Both the position numbers and the translations under genes were made by a program. A DNA stretch of 64,000 nt, from the NCBI RefSeq assembly GCF_019279795.1, contig NC_056747.1, forward strand, positions 1,000,397,906 to 1,000,461,905, in the 5' to 3' direction. Each line of letters begins with the position of its first letter. Positions within the stretch are counted from its first letter, which is position 1. Source of the DNA: Protopterus annectens (Eukaryota > Chordata > Ceratodontiformes > Protopteridae). The notes beneath the pieces are model-generated. The model saw only the letters and a program-made list of their open reading frames with translations, searched no databases and was not told where the DNA came from. Below are positions 31,858 to 44,310 of this stretch, piece by piece.

Positions 31858-33079
31858 TCACTCCTGACACTCTTCTCCACCCATTCCACCCTGCCTGTAC
31901 TCTCTTCCAAACTCCCCATTACTCTGAACTGTTGATCCCAAGTACATAAACTCATCCACCTTTGCCAGCTCTACTCTCTGCATCCTCACCATTCCTCTAT
32001 CCTCTCTCTCATTCACACACATATATTCTGTCTTAGTTCTGCTGACCTTCATTCCTCTCCTCTCTAGAGCATATCTCCACCTCTCCAGGGTCTCCTCAAC
32101 CTGGTCACTACTCTCACTATAGATCACAATGTCATCTGCAAACATCATAGTTCACTGGGCCTCTTGTCTGATCTTATTTCTCAACCTGTCCATCACCACT
32201 GCAAATAAGAAAGGGCTCAGAGCTGATCCTTGATGTAATCTCACCTCCACCTTAAACACATCTGTCACTCCCACCACAGACCTCATCACTGTCACACTAT
32301 ACCCATACATATCCTGTACCACTCTTACATACTTCTCTGTCACTCCCGACGTCCTCATACAATATCACAACTCCTCTCTAGGCACCCTGTCATATGCTTT
32401 CTCTAAGTCCACAAAGGCAACTCCTTTCTGACCTTCTCTATACTTCTCCATCAACATTCTCAGAGCAAACACCACATCTGTAGTGCTCTTTCCCAGCATG
32501 AAACAATATTGCTGATCACTAATCATCACCTCCCTTATTAACCTAGTTTCCACTACTCTTTCCCATAACTTCAAGCTGTGACTGATCAGTTTTATCCCTC
32601 TGTAGATACTGCATCTCTGCACATCACCCTTATTCTTAAAGATAGGTATGAATACACGTTTTCTCCACTCCTCAGGAATCCTCTGACTTTCCAAGATTTC
32701 ATTAAACAGTCTGGTTAAAAGCTCCACTGCCATTTCTCCTCCATGCTTCCACTGGTGTGTCATCTGGGTCAACAGCTTTTCCATTCTTCATTCTCTTCAA
32801 AGCTGTCCTTACTTCCTCCTTGCTAATCTGTTTCACTTCCTGATTCACTATCCCCATATCATCCAACCTTTTCTCTCTCTCATTCTCTTCATTCATCAGC
32901 CCCTCAAAGTACTCTTTCCATCTGCTCAACACACTCTCCTCACTTGTGAGTATGTTTCCCTCACTATCCTTTATCACCCTTACCTACTGCACAGTTTTGC
33001 CAGCTCGGTCCCTCTGTCTAGCCAATCGGTACTGGTTCTTTTTGCCCTCTTTAGTGTCCAACCTTTCATACAACTTTCT
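31858..33079 (-). pseudogene. RTE reverse transcriptase domain
   Basis: After the MITE the frame resumes with KLYERLDTK and KNQYRLARQRDRAGKTV, then has stops. RT blocks follow: EGNILTSEESVLSRWKEYFE, LKRMKNGKAVDPDDTPVEAW (32,810-32,760 region), YRGIKLISHSLKLWERVVE, DQQYCFMLGKSTTDVVFALR, VAFVDLEKAYDRVPREEL, LHQGSALSPFLFAVVMDRL and MMFADDIVIYSES. The FADD catalytic box is intact. LEKAYDRVP and YRGIKL are typical of the RTE clade. At least three frame changes between 32,980 and 31,858 disable it. It is the likely source of machinery for the SINE family, because their tails match. Confidence 0.9.
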
Positions 33080-33463
33080 GGGTCTATATTATATTGTCGA
33101 CAGCTCAAAATGTTGACTCTGACTTGTTTGACACCAAAATGTTGAACTACAAAATTAGCGAATGGCCAAATCACCAATTTATTTCCAACAGAAAGAAATT
33201 GGTTGGCCATTCTCTTACACCTGCCCTTTCCCTGACTGTAGTGTGGTCTCAGAGTTAGACTATTTAGTTAGGGGGTGTGTGGGGGGCACAGCTCCCACTT
33301 AAATATATTTGTTTTTATATGGCATTGGTGTTTGGCCAACTGATTTCTTTCTTTTGGAAAGAAATTGGTGATTTCGCCATTCGCTAATTTTGTAGTTTGA
33401 TAGTTTGGTGTCGAACAAGTCAGAGTCAACATTTTGAGCTGTCAACAATATAATATAGACCCC
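33079..33463. mobile_element. MITE with long terminal inverted repeats, inside the RTE ORF
   Basis: The left end reads (T)GGGTCTATATTATATTGTC and the right end is the inverted GGGTCTATATTATATTGTT. The arms are alignable for about 110 bp (for example CAAAATTAGCGAATGG on both). The flanks carry CAACTTTC (33,071-33,078) and CAACTCTC (33,464-33,471), a 7 of 8 match. The RTE reading frame AYGEL | YERLDTK is continuous if the insert and one duplicate are ignored. The G-rich core (about 33,225-33,300) resembles the MITEs at 1.1 and 51.6 kb. Confidence 0.88.
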
Positions 33464-33628
33464 CAACTCTCCATATGCCTTATCCTTAGCCTTTGCCACC
33501 TCTCTCTTTGCCATGCTCCTCATCTCCTTATACTCTTGTCTACTTTCTTTGTCTCTTTGACAATCCCACTTCTTTGCCAGCCTCTTCCTCTGTATACTCT
33601 ACTGTACTTCCTCATTCCAACACCAGAT

Positions 33629-34556
33629 CTAATTGACCTCCTTCCTCTGTCCAGATGTCACACCAAGCAGCTTTCTAGCTGTCTCCATTACCAGCTCTGC
33701 TGTAGTTACCCAGCTATTCGGTAACTCTTCACTGCCCCCCAGTGCCTGTCTTAACTCTTCCCTGAACTCCGCCTCACAATCACCATTTTTCAACTTCCAC
33801 CATTTAATCCTTGGCACTGCTCTCACACTCCACTTTTTGATCACCAATGTCATCCTACAGACTACCATTCTATGCTGCCTAAGTACACTTTCCTCTGTCA
33901 CCACTTTGCATTCTCCAATCTCCTTCAGACTGGCCCTCCTGCATAGGATATAATCCACCAGTGTGCATCTTCCTCCACTCTTGTATGTCACCCTATGCTC
34001 CTCCCTCTTCTTAAAATACATATTCACCACAGCCATGTCCATCCTTTTCACAAAATCCACTATCATCTGACCATCTGCATTCCTCTCCTTAACACCATAC
34101 CTACCCATCACTTTCTCATCCCCTCCGTTCCCTTCACCAACATGCCCTTTGAAATCTGCCCCAATCACCAGTCTCTCACCCTTGGTTACACTCACCACCA
34201 CTTCATCCAACTCACTCCAATATTTTTCTTTCTCATCCATCGCACACCCAACATGCAGAGTGTATGCACTAACATTTATCATTACACCATCAATTTCCAG
34301 CTTCATAAACATCACTTTATCCGACACTCTTTTCACCTCCAAAATGCTCTTGGCATACTGTTCCTTCAGGATAACCTCATACCTCATTTCTCCTGCCATC
34401 CACACCAAGATAGAACAATTTGAACCCACCTCCTACACATCAGGCCTTAGTCACCTTCCACCTGGTGTCTTGCACACACAATATATCAACCTTCCTTCTC
34501 TCCATCACATCAGCTAGCTGTCTTCCTACACCAGTCATACTGCCAACATTCAAAGT
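33629..34556 (-). pseudogene. RTE endonuclease domain
   Basis: On the minus strand the domain opens TLNVGSMTGVGRQLADVMER, followed by VDILCVQDTRWK. A stop comes soon after (KA*CVGGGFKLFY). Then an uninterrupted 266-codon frame (34,429-33,629) has ILKEQYAKSILEVKRVSDKV, LVIGADFKGHVGEG, VDYILCRRASLKEI and a QHRMVVCRM block where SDH is expected. The usual GDFN motif reads GADFKGH. Such domains in animal genomes are often annotated as craniofacial development protein 2-like, which is an RTE artefact. It would nick target DNA. Stops and the RQHRM change indicate loss of function. Confidence 0.88.
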
Positions 34557-35590
34557 TCCTCCCTCACTACTACACTCCTAACCTTCCTCCTCTCTTCCTG
34601 CCTTCAGGCATGCCTTCCCCCTCTTCTTCTCCTTTGGCCAACAGTAGCCCAATTTCCACCAGCACCCTGTTGGCTAAGAGTACTGGTGGTGGTCATTGTT
34701 AAACCGGGCCTCGACCGATCCAGTATAAAATCTGCATTGTTGTCCACACATGTCATTTGGCAGAGGTTTTACACCGGATGCCCTTCCTGATGTAACCCTC
34801 CCCATTTATCTGGGCTTGGGACTGGCACAAAGAAATGCACTGGCTTGTGCATCCCCAGTGGCTGGGTTAGTGGCTCAGTGGCTGAGTAGAACAAAGAAAT
34901 ACCAGGACATTTTCTGCTCTATCTCTATCCCTTCATAAAAGCATATTTTCATGGCCATATGTGGAATGGTTCAGGTTAACTTATCAACAAACTTTACCAT
35001 CTAAATCTATTAGCTTGCATTCCTAAACAATATATTTGTCTTTGTATTACAGAACATAGTTTCACCCATCTTTCCTTCAGCTGCTCAATTCCAATTGGCT
35101 CATTATACGATTGCTTCTAGATATGATTCCCCCATTTTTGTTTGGTCATCTCAAGCTAAGGACCAAAAAAAAAACATTATTTCTTAAAATTTAACAAACT
35201 GCTTCCTAAAGTGAAACACCCCACAGGAAGGAGTGTTGAGAGAATCAGCTCTAGCCTCATTACAAAGAACATTCCTCATTTTGAGCCTACAATGTCCATG
35301 TTCCTCATTGCTCCACATTGGTAGGGTTTTTCACACATCAAGTTTTGAGTGTTTTTAAACAATATCCATGGTAAATAATCTTGAATCATATTACTTCTTT
35401 AAAAGAACTGTTTACAATTATAAAATAACACATTTAGCCATCCTGTGAGCTTCCAAGTTGAAGTTGTTAGCAATCTGTCAGTAAGTGCTTCACATTTTGC
35501 ACAATTGTTCCTCATTATGAGAGGCAGTGTTTCACAATCTGGAGAAGGAAAGTTGAGAGCTATGGCCCTGGCCTCTACAAATGCAGTATT

Positions 35591-37132
<1,542 letters not shown>

Positions 37133-37263
37133 AGACAGAGAAGTGGATGGAAGCATGATTCACTTGGCTGAATGTGGAAAAAACTCTTGAAACCAAAAAA
37201 AAGCAAAAATAAATTAATAAATACATAAAAATAAGAAACCTGCAGGCCACAGAGACTCTGACA

Positions 37264-37655
37264 GGTTCATAGGTGTGTATTAGGCTAATGGCCCTGGAGC
37301 CTTTACAAGCCTAGCCCATAGAAGTACCCTGGCATTGTGCCACCTGACGTTAGCTCCCAGTGCCTCTATCAAGTAGAGCCACTGGAGTGATCCCCGGGGT
37401 GAACTTTCTATTTTCCATCCACTCATCAAATATTTCTCTTGAAGAGGTCCAGTGAGGTGCTCTGCTTGACATGTATGGGAAGTCTATTCCAGAGCATGAG
37501 CAGTCTCTGGGTTATGAACCTGTCACTCCAGCATGTTCTGTTGATTGAGATAATGAGGTTGAGGTCTCTGGAGCATGTGGTGCGAAGGGATTGGGATTTC
37601 TTTAGATGTAGCATTTCTGACAGACCTGGGTCAGACATGGTTTTGTAAGGTACAA
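37264..37655 (-). pseudogene. CR1 fragment G, 3' end only
   Basis: On the minus strand: TMSDPGLSEMLHLKKSQSLR, RDLNLIISINRTCWSDRFIT, LWNRLPIHVKQSTSLDLFKR, then a 3' UTR with GGCTTGTAAAGGCTCCAGGG and a final CCTATGAACC at 37,264-37,272. This is a strongly 5'-truncated CR1 insertion of about 390 bp, of the same family as copies A-C. Confidence 0.88.
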
Positions 37656-40600
37656 CACACAGTAAACGTGCAGTAAAATGCAAAACAGTACAAAAATGGT
37701 GGATTAGCACTTTTGTTTATTAAATATAAACATCTTCAGATCTAGCTGTTGTACCTGTTGGAGTCTCTGTGGCCTACAGGTTTCTTATTTTTTATTGAAT
37801 GTAGAAAAGCACTAAAAATGTACTGCAAGGGTATCGCAGTTTCACAGTCAAACATATAAGAGGGGGCAATTTTTTTGTGGGGAAGGAAATTATAAAAAGC
37901 TGAACAAATTGGGTATTGCATGTTTTTTTGCATACATGAAGGTTTCTTAAGTCATTCTGATTTTCTCTTCTCTCAATTATCTCTGTATGTAATCTTTATT
38001 GTTGCACTTGTGACCCAGGATATAGCCAGGAAAGACCTGTAGGTCATGTGAGCAATGATATTTCTAAGGGGAGATCTGAGATGATTGCAATTATTACTGT
38101 TTAACATTTTGAGGAAGATCCACATTTTATGTGGTTTGTGGAAACACACTGACTATAACGATGTATGAGAAGTGATTGGGTAAGGAACTCCAACCATTCA
38201 GAGCAAGTCCATGAGTTGAATGAAAGACTGTAGAGGAAGAAAGGATTAATAGCAGATGTGACTAAATGATGTAAGTAAGACATTGTTCATGCTCTTTTTG
38301 CCCCACAGTCTTCATACAACAATTAGTCGTAGCCTCACTGACTCATTTATCCAGCACTTCTGGCATCTGAGGACATTGTGCAGGGGAGGTGAGAGCTGGA
38401 CTATAATGAGCCACAAGATATTACCAGGTGTTCACATTTTTTTTATAAATTTACTATTATTCAGTAATCAGATATAACACAATCGAAAAGCCATTCTGAG
38501 AGATTATAAAACAGCAGAAAGTACAAAAAAATACCAACATTCAAAACACGTGTGGCCTTGAAGTCACTGATTGCTCATGTCCATTATCCATGTGCTATAC
38601 AGAAAAGTAAAGTGCCACATCATATTGTGAAGGATGTGAAATACTTGCAATATTTGTGTTCTGTTGCTTTGGAGTAGTTTTTTTTTGTTACATATTTGGA
38701 CAGCACGCATGCAAAGAGTTGGTAGAGTGAAATTCAATTGTGTAACTGTAGTTTCCTAATAACATTTCAAAATAAAGATACTATTTTTTGAATTTCTGCT
38801 TAGCAAATATATTAATATGGTAATTTTTTTGTTATAGTGTATCAGTATTGTCAGAAATAAGTTAATTGTTCCTTTCTATGCCAGCAAACATTATTTAGCC
38901 ATAGACCCACTGGAATTGCTGGCAGCATTCTTACCGACAACTGAAAAGGGATTTTTTTGAAGAGCACAACCTTGAAATCTGCATAAAGCCTATGTTATTA
39001 CTTAAATATTTCACACTGTTTTCTTCTTTCTTACTCTCTTCTTTCAAATTGTTGTATTTTTTTAACTAAATTCCCTTCTCTTCATTTTCACTTTGATCTG
39101 TCACTTTTTGCTGTTTTCACTCTGTTTCTTCTTCTCATTCACATTTCCTTCTTGCTCTGGTGCCCGTTTTGTATATTAGTTCAATATTATTATCTCTGTA
39201 TTTGTTATTCTGTAATGAGCATTGTTTTATGTTTATTTTAAATTGCTGCACATTATTGTTTTTTAGTTCTTATTTTTTATTTATTTTTATTTATTCTTTG
39301 TCAACCAAGTTAATCCAACTAGCCCTGAGACCTCTTTTCAGGGGTAACTGAAGGTGGTATTTTTACTACCAGGGGAAATTTGTCTAAGGTATCAGGTAAC
39401 CTCCTCTACTCTCTGATAGGTACCATTGGATATTTCATATCCACCTGCACTATCAACTCAGGCTGATGAAACCTCAGTTTAACATCTCATCAGAAGGATG
39501 TGAATGCAAATTATTTTCAAATCTATTCTTATCACAATGTGATCATTATTGTTTGTTCAGAAACATCGTCTTTGCTTTTCTGCATACATTTCTTTGTTAT
39601 TGATCAGCAATTTCATAGACGTTGCTATTGTAAATGCATTTTATTTTGCTATTTGCTTATTATTGTATATTTTTACCTTTTATTAAATTGTTTTTTTTCT
39701 TCTTTTTGTTTTCCCTAGAAGGAGCCTGAAAGTTGTCCTTTTGGATCAGTGTTTTGCACTGTTAATTCAAAACACATAAAGAAAATGTTCCCCTCCATGG
39801 TTCCAGAGAAAGGATGAGTGAAGACCATCAATTATGAGACCAAGCATCTCTTTGTTGAAGATTCACATCCACATATTTGACAATTTACCTTAGATAATGT
39901 CACCACATTAGTGAGAGATGTCATTTATACTGTTTAAATTGACATTTTTTGGGTGTGAGTTTTGATAAACTAATGATCTATTATACAGCCCAAATCCATG
40001 ATAAAAATTTGTATGGGACCCCACTTGCTGTACTACAAAATTCAAGAAATCTGGTCACAAGAATGAATGCATTCTCCATATAAATATGAAAAAATGAAAG
40101 CAGTATTTCTCATCTTAAAACAAGCTGACAAAAATATATCCTGTAAATACATTGAAATCACCACAACAATAATGAAGGATTTGAACAAACAGGGAAAAAA
40201 CATAATTATTTTTTCTGTATAAGAACAGTAAATACTTGAAAACCTGGCTTAAACCACAACATAATGTAGTTAACTGGAAGATAATAGTCTGGCAGATATA
40301 GTAAATAGACACATCTTTGGTACATAACTATCATCAAAATAGGACAAGATTCTGTATAAAAGTTCAAGGATAAGCCCATCTAAAGGTCTATTTGCAAGAC
40401 TTTGGTCAAATTCTAGACTTTTTGTGATGCCCCCCTTTGCCCACAGGAATGAGCCTGATGGCTCCTGTACTTGTACCTAGCTGGCCATTCATTCTAAAAC
40501 ATGAGGGAATGTGAATCGCCATGCAAGGCAAGAGATTATAGCCATTTCATTCCTGCCTGGAAATCTCCTAACAGCTTGTCTGTTCTGCTGCAATAGTCAG

Positions 40601-41164
40601 ATGGTAAGGAGTGGCTCTCACCCAGCAAAGCATCTCACTTGTTCAAGGCAGCTCTTCAAAGCTCTACTACAGCTGTCCCATGAATGGTAGCATGCCTACC
40701 AATGCTGAATCCCATCAGTTACCGTTCAACTTGCACATGGCAGTGCAAACTTGCTAGACTTGAGCACCATAGGGTGAACACCTAGAGTTCTCACTAAGTG
40801 TCATCCAAGTGATGAGTCAGGGTGGCTGAGCTGACAATGGCCACTCAAATCCAACACTTATATTCTCTGTTCCAACAATCACAAGCTTGAAAGTCATTCC
40901 AAAGCTGACATATGTTGTATGCTTTTTTTTCAAAATTTTCTTATGAAAATAGAAAGGCAGAGTACACAGGCTTGATTCTGATCGTCCTTTCCACATCTAT
41001 ACCTTTAAAATATGTTACTGTCACAATAAAAATGTCCTACTTAAATCCATGCCTTAGATTGCAACTTTTTTGCACTGGCAATTTGTTAATTTTTATTATA
41101 CAACAACCCCCCATTAATATTCCAAAACATGCATGCTGATTGGTCAGTGTGCACGTTGTAAATC
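37656..41164. other. Unassigned AT-rich stretch of 3.5 kb
   Basis: No open frame exceeds about 75 codons with recognisable content, and I see no known repeat family. A run from 39,000 to 39,720 is T-rich on the plus strand. This is the longest part of the window without an assigned repeat, so an old unrecognised element or host intergenic or intronic DNA are both possible. Confidence 0.5.
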
Positions 41165-41500
41165 AGAGTTACAGTAATGGAAAATGTTCCAGTTGCCCGG
41201 ACTTTTTCCATTAGTATAACTCTTTTTTTTTACAGCAACAGAGAACGCAAGATCTCCGTTGCTTTTTACAACCTGTCTCGCTATGTTAAACGAGTTTAAC
41301 ATAGCGAGACAGCTTTAAAAAAAGCAACGGAGCATCTCCGTTGCTTTTTTTAAATCTGTTTCACTATGTTAAACCCATTTTACATAGCAAGACACTTTAA
41401 AAAGCAACAGAGATCTTGCTTTCTCTGTTGCTTTTTTCAAAACTGTCTTGCTGTGTTAAATGAGTTTAACATAGCGAGACAGCTTGAAAAAAAGCAAAGT
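41165..41500. repeat. Array of alternating palindromes
   Basis: Three copies of a near-perfect 40-bp palindrome, CTGTCTCGCTATGTTAAAC plus its reverse complement, start at 41,273, 41,356 and 41,443. They alternate with hairpins of the type AAAAGCAACGGAG / CTCCGTTGCTTTT at 41,234-41,262, 41,317-41,351 and 41,399-41,436. The period is 83-87 bp. The first palindrome has a perfect 19-bp stem and a 2-nt loop. A further inverted pair (41,165-41,184 with 41,203-41,223) precedes the array. There is no coding sequence. This could be a cruciform-forming satellite or the remains of a foldback element. Confidence 0.95.
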
Positions 41501-41932
41501 AGATTCTCCACCAAAAAAACACAAATTTTATGAGGAACAAACCAAAAATAAGAAGCAAAAATCTATTCATTCTGTAAAAATCTGGACAGTTGAGAGCTAT
41601 AGTTCATCTGGGGCTGTCTTTGAGTTTGCTGCTATTCCCCACTCATAAAATCATGGTCAAATGGGGCCTCCCCCCTGCAGCCATTCTAATGTCCCATTAC
41701 TTGGCTATTTCACCCCATTTACCATATACACTGTAATGTGCATACTGCTTTACTTTTATGATGATTTGGATTTCATTTAAAAGTTTTATTTTACATTTTC
41801 AGCACAAACACTGATAGACATCTGCTAAACAAAGAACTGCAGTCTCACAATGAAAATAGACTTAGCATTAAAACTTCTCTGCCCTTGAAACTCACATTCA
41901 TTGAAACAGCATTCAAAGAAAATACATCTGAC

Positions 41933-42548
41933 GGGTCTATATTATATCATCGAATGCTTAAAAAAGCGAACGCTGATTGATCGACCTAATTTAAATGAAA
42001 GCTTACAATCTCGAACTGTCAGATCAGTGATTTTTTCCCAGGGAAAAATATTGCTGATCCAAAACACATACACACAACACAAGCACACCAAACAAACAGA
42101 AATCCACACATACACCTAAAATCTGATACCTAACCCTACACTAAACTATGCACACACCACTAACTACCCACTTACCTTAACCCAAATCCTAACCCTAAGG
42201 TCCGTCACTATCGCACACTCACCTCACCCACTCCCTAACCCTAACTCACTTAAATCCACCCTAACCCTCATGTCCACTCAATCGCACACACACCTAACCT
42301 GAGCTCTAACCCTAACTCACCTAAATCACCGTAACACTCACATCCACACAATTGCACCTTACCTGAATCTGACCGGTAACTTTCCACCATAACACTGAAA
42401 ATACCGAAGCAACAGAAATGGACAACCAAATTCTTTCCCTAGGAAAAAATTTGAGTTTCTGCTGCTTCGATATTTTGCAGTTTCATGAAAATAAGTTTGA
42501 TCAATCAGCGTTTGCTTTTTTAAGCGTTCAAGGATATAATATAGACCC
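41933..42548. mobile_element. 616-bp MITE with exact 8-bp target duplication
   Basis: The left terminus GGGTCTATATTATATCATCG and the inverted right terminus GGGTCTATATTATATCCTTG begin arms that align for about 50 bp at over 90 percent and more weakly to about 120 bp. CATCTGAC flanks both sides (41,925-41,932 and 42,549-42,556). It shares its first 15 bp with the MITE in the RTE LINE, but the interiors differ. The interior holds a degenerate 76-bp tandem repeat rich in CCCTAA. An 8-bp duplication with GGG termini could indicate hAT, Merlin or P-like superfamilies; I cannot decide. Confidence 0.9.
42120..42360 (+). repeat. Telomere-like CCCTAA-rich tandem repeat inside the MITE
   Basis: CTAACCCTAACTCAC(T/C)TAAATC occurs at about 42,232 and 42,308 (76 bp apart), with CCTAACCCTAAGG upstream at about 42,188. 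Only two successive telomeric hexamers occur at any place, so this is a MITE-internal minisatellite and not an interstitial telomere. Confidence 0.75.
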
Positions 42549-42556
42549 CATCTGAC

Positions 42557-43315
42557 CAGTGGCAGATAAAGATTAACTTTGGTCTGTTTTCAAATCATAG
42601 GTCCCTTGTACATGAAGCATACATGTGTTCTTTGATACACCTTCTAGATTTAATTAAATTATATTCCTCATATAATACAGTATAGTTGTTAGAGGGTGTT
42701 TTAAATTTACTGTTTTGAACATTTGTCCAGTAAACAATGAAACAAAATGCATGCACCAATAATGGCAAAACTGCCCAATTCAGGACATTTCCATCATAAA
42801 AGTCTACTCAAACTTCTACACTCCACCAGTATCAGAAAATATGCACAATTTCTGCACAAGTAAAAGTCATCTAAATAATTCCACATTAAAGAGATCTGTA
42901 ACTAATGACGAGGCTGCTGCTAGCAAACAACTTTATATTTCATTGTTTCATCTACAAAGTGCCTGCTAATCATAGGCTAATAATATTGCAACAGGGAATG
43001 GATGGCAAACTGATAACAGGTTCATAGTTACTACGTATCTCCGGCAAAGAGGACATTCTCAGGACTGCAGCAAACACCCCCTTTTAAAAGTACAACACAG
43101 TACAGTAATGCATCTACATACTGTGGGAGTAGAACAGACAGCCTTCTGCATTGAAAGCAGGTACACTACTTGTTGTGCTATTAACAATGCAAGCTAACAC
43201 TACATAAGCAGCACTAAACTTCTCTTTCCCTGAAGTTCTTAGCTCCTTGTAAAATCCACTCAGCACTCAACTGTATCCCTCAACTGTGCAGCACATGAGC
43301 ACAAGAAATCTGGAA
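42557..43315. other. Unassigned sequence
   Basis: I see no gene or clear repeat. Confidence 0.4.
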
Positions 43316-43775
43316 AAAGTCAAAATTTATTGGGGGGGGAATAAAAGCCCAAAAAACAGGGGGCATATTTTAAACATTGCTTGTATAACCTTGGGAAGTT
43401 GCTAGAATAAAATGCTGTGCTACCACCATGCATTTCACTGCCAAGTCTTAGCCCCAGAACCCTGTGCACTACAGTCAGAACAACATACCACTATACCAAA
43501 TCAGCTGTTTTTGAAAGACAGGAATACTGAAACTTAAATGGCTATCATTTAGTAGCTCTCACCATAGCTCTCAACCTCTTAGCACAAAAAAACTGCATAA
43601 AGCCAATAATGGGGGAATAAAGCCCCCACCCATATTCAGTGAATTCAGTTCTCAGCATAGCTCTCAACCTCTTAGCACAAAAAACTTGACAAAGCCAATA
43701 ATGGGGGAATACACCCCAGAAAATAGGGACACATTTTAAATGTTGATCTTATAAACTTAGAAAATTGCTAGAATA
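43316..43775 (+). repeat. Three related segments ending in the CATAGCTCTCAACC family
   Basis: CATAGCTCTCAACCTCTTAG occurs at about 43,563 and 43,656. Both are followed by CACAAAAAA, AAAGCCAATAATGGGGGAAT and, in the second, GCTAGAATAAAATG. A third partial copy at 43,316-43,425 has GGGGGAATAAAAGCCC and GCTAGAATAAAATGC. The CATAGCTCTCAAC terminus also occurs at 49,659 and inverted at 35,552 and 41,587. Confidence 0.7.
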
Positions 43776-43984
43776 AAATGTTTTGTGTTACCATGTACTT
43801 TCTGAAGAATATGAAGTCTGAAATTCAAGTATCATGAAAATCCAGAAAACCAGATGAGGCAAAAATCTGAATGCTTTTCAGAAGTGGTGGTAGGTAGGGA
43901 ATTCAGGTTCTTTCTACCTGTATTCAAGGTTGAGGGTTTGAACGTGGGTTTTTTTCTTGCCACCAGTTATGGTTAACTAGGGCA

Positions 43985-44104
<120 letters not shown>

Positions 44105-44132
44105 GTTGTAAATGCCTTCCTGCAGTAATCCA

Positions 44133-44310
44133 TTGCAAGTTCATTCATTCCTGCAAGTCCTTCCTTCCTGCGAGAGCAAGCTGGGTCCTACCCAGCCTGC
44201 AGATGTTGCAGTCTGATCCCCTTGCAAGTTCATCCATTCCTGCAAGTCCTTCTTTCCTTCAAGAGCAAGCTGGGTCCTACCCAGCCTGCAGATGTTGCAG
44301 TCTGATCCCC
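44133..44310 (+). repeat. Tandem duplication, 89-bp period
   Basis: TTGCAAGTTCATTCATTCCT starts at 44,133 and TTGCAAGTTCATCCATTCCT at 44,222. Each is followed by GAGCAAGCTGGGTCCTACCC and GATGTTGCAGTCTGATCCCC. Confidence 0.95.

Larger units (their letters stand above)
31389..34882 (-). mobile_element. RTE-clade LINE with 18-bp target duplication
   Basis: TGAGTAGAACAAAGAAAT occurs at 31,371-31,388 and at 34,883-34,900, which fixes the insertion ends exactly. On the minus strand the element has a 5' leader (GGAAGGGCATCCGGTGTAAA and CGGTCGAGGCCCGGTTTAAC are visible), one long broken ORF with endonuclease and RT, and a 3' UTR that ends GTGGCAACCCCTAACGGGAA then AACCAAAAGATAAG. It is about 3.1 kb without the MITE inserted at 33.1-33.5 kb. 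Length, single ORF, motif set and short tail agree with RTE-clade elements common in fish and amphibians. Confidence 0.92.
30130..35590. mobile_element. Dispersed DNA element, copy 1 (left arm missing, split by RTE)
   Basis: Collinear similarity to 50,230-53,990 covers ATTTACCATTTGTAGCAATT, ACAGTTACCC, AGTGATTATGAGCCC, GGTGGGGCCGCAATGCTGAC, TTCAGGTTAA and CTCATTATGAGAG, up to GTTGAGAGCTATGG at about 35,552-35,565. The RTE LINE at 31,389-34,882 interrupts it, with TGAGTAGAACAAAGAAAT repeated exactly on both sides. The right terminal region (about 35,210-35,590) matches the right inverted arm of copy 2. The left arm expected before 30,130 is absent. No coding sequence is visible, so this is a non-autonomous element of about 2.5 kb before insertion. 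Confidence 0.75.

Noticed and set aside
33629..34556. A host gene of the craniofacial development protein 2 type
   Set aside because: The domain is the endonuclease of an RTE LINE bounded by an 18-bp target duplication, with stops and an RT domain following it.
42188..42330. Interstitial telomere (CCCTAA)n
   Set aside because: Only two consecutive hexamers occur at a time, within a 76-bp repeat inside a MITE.
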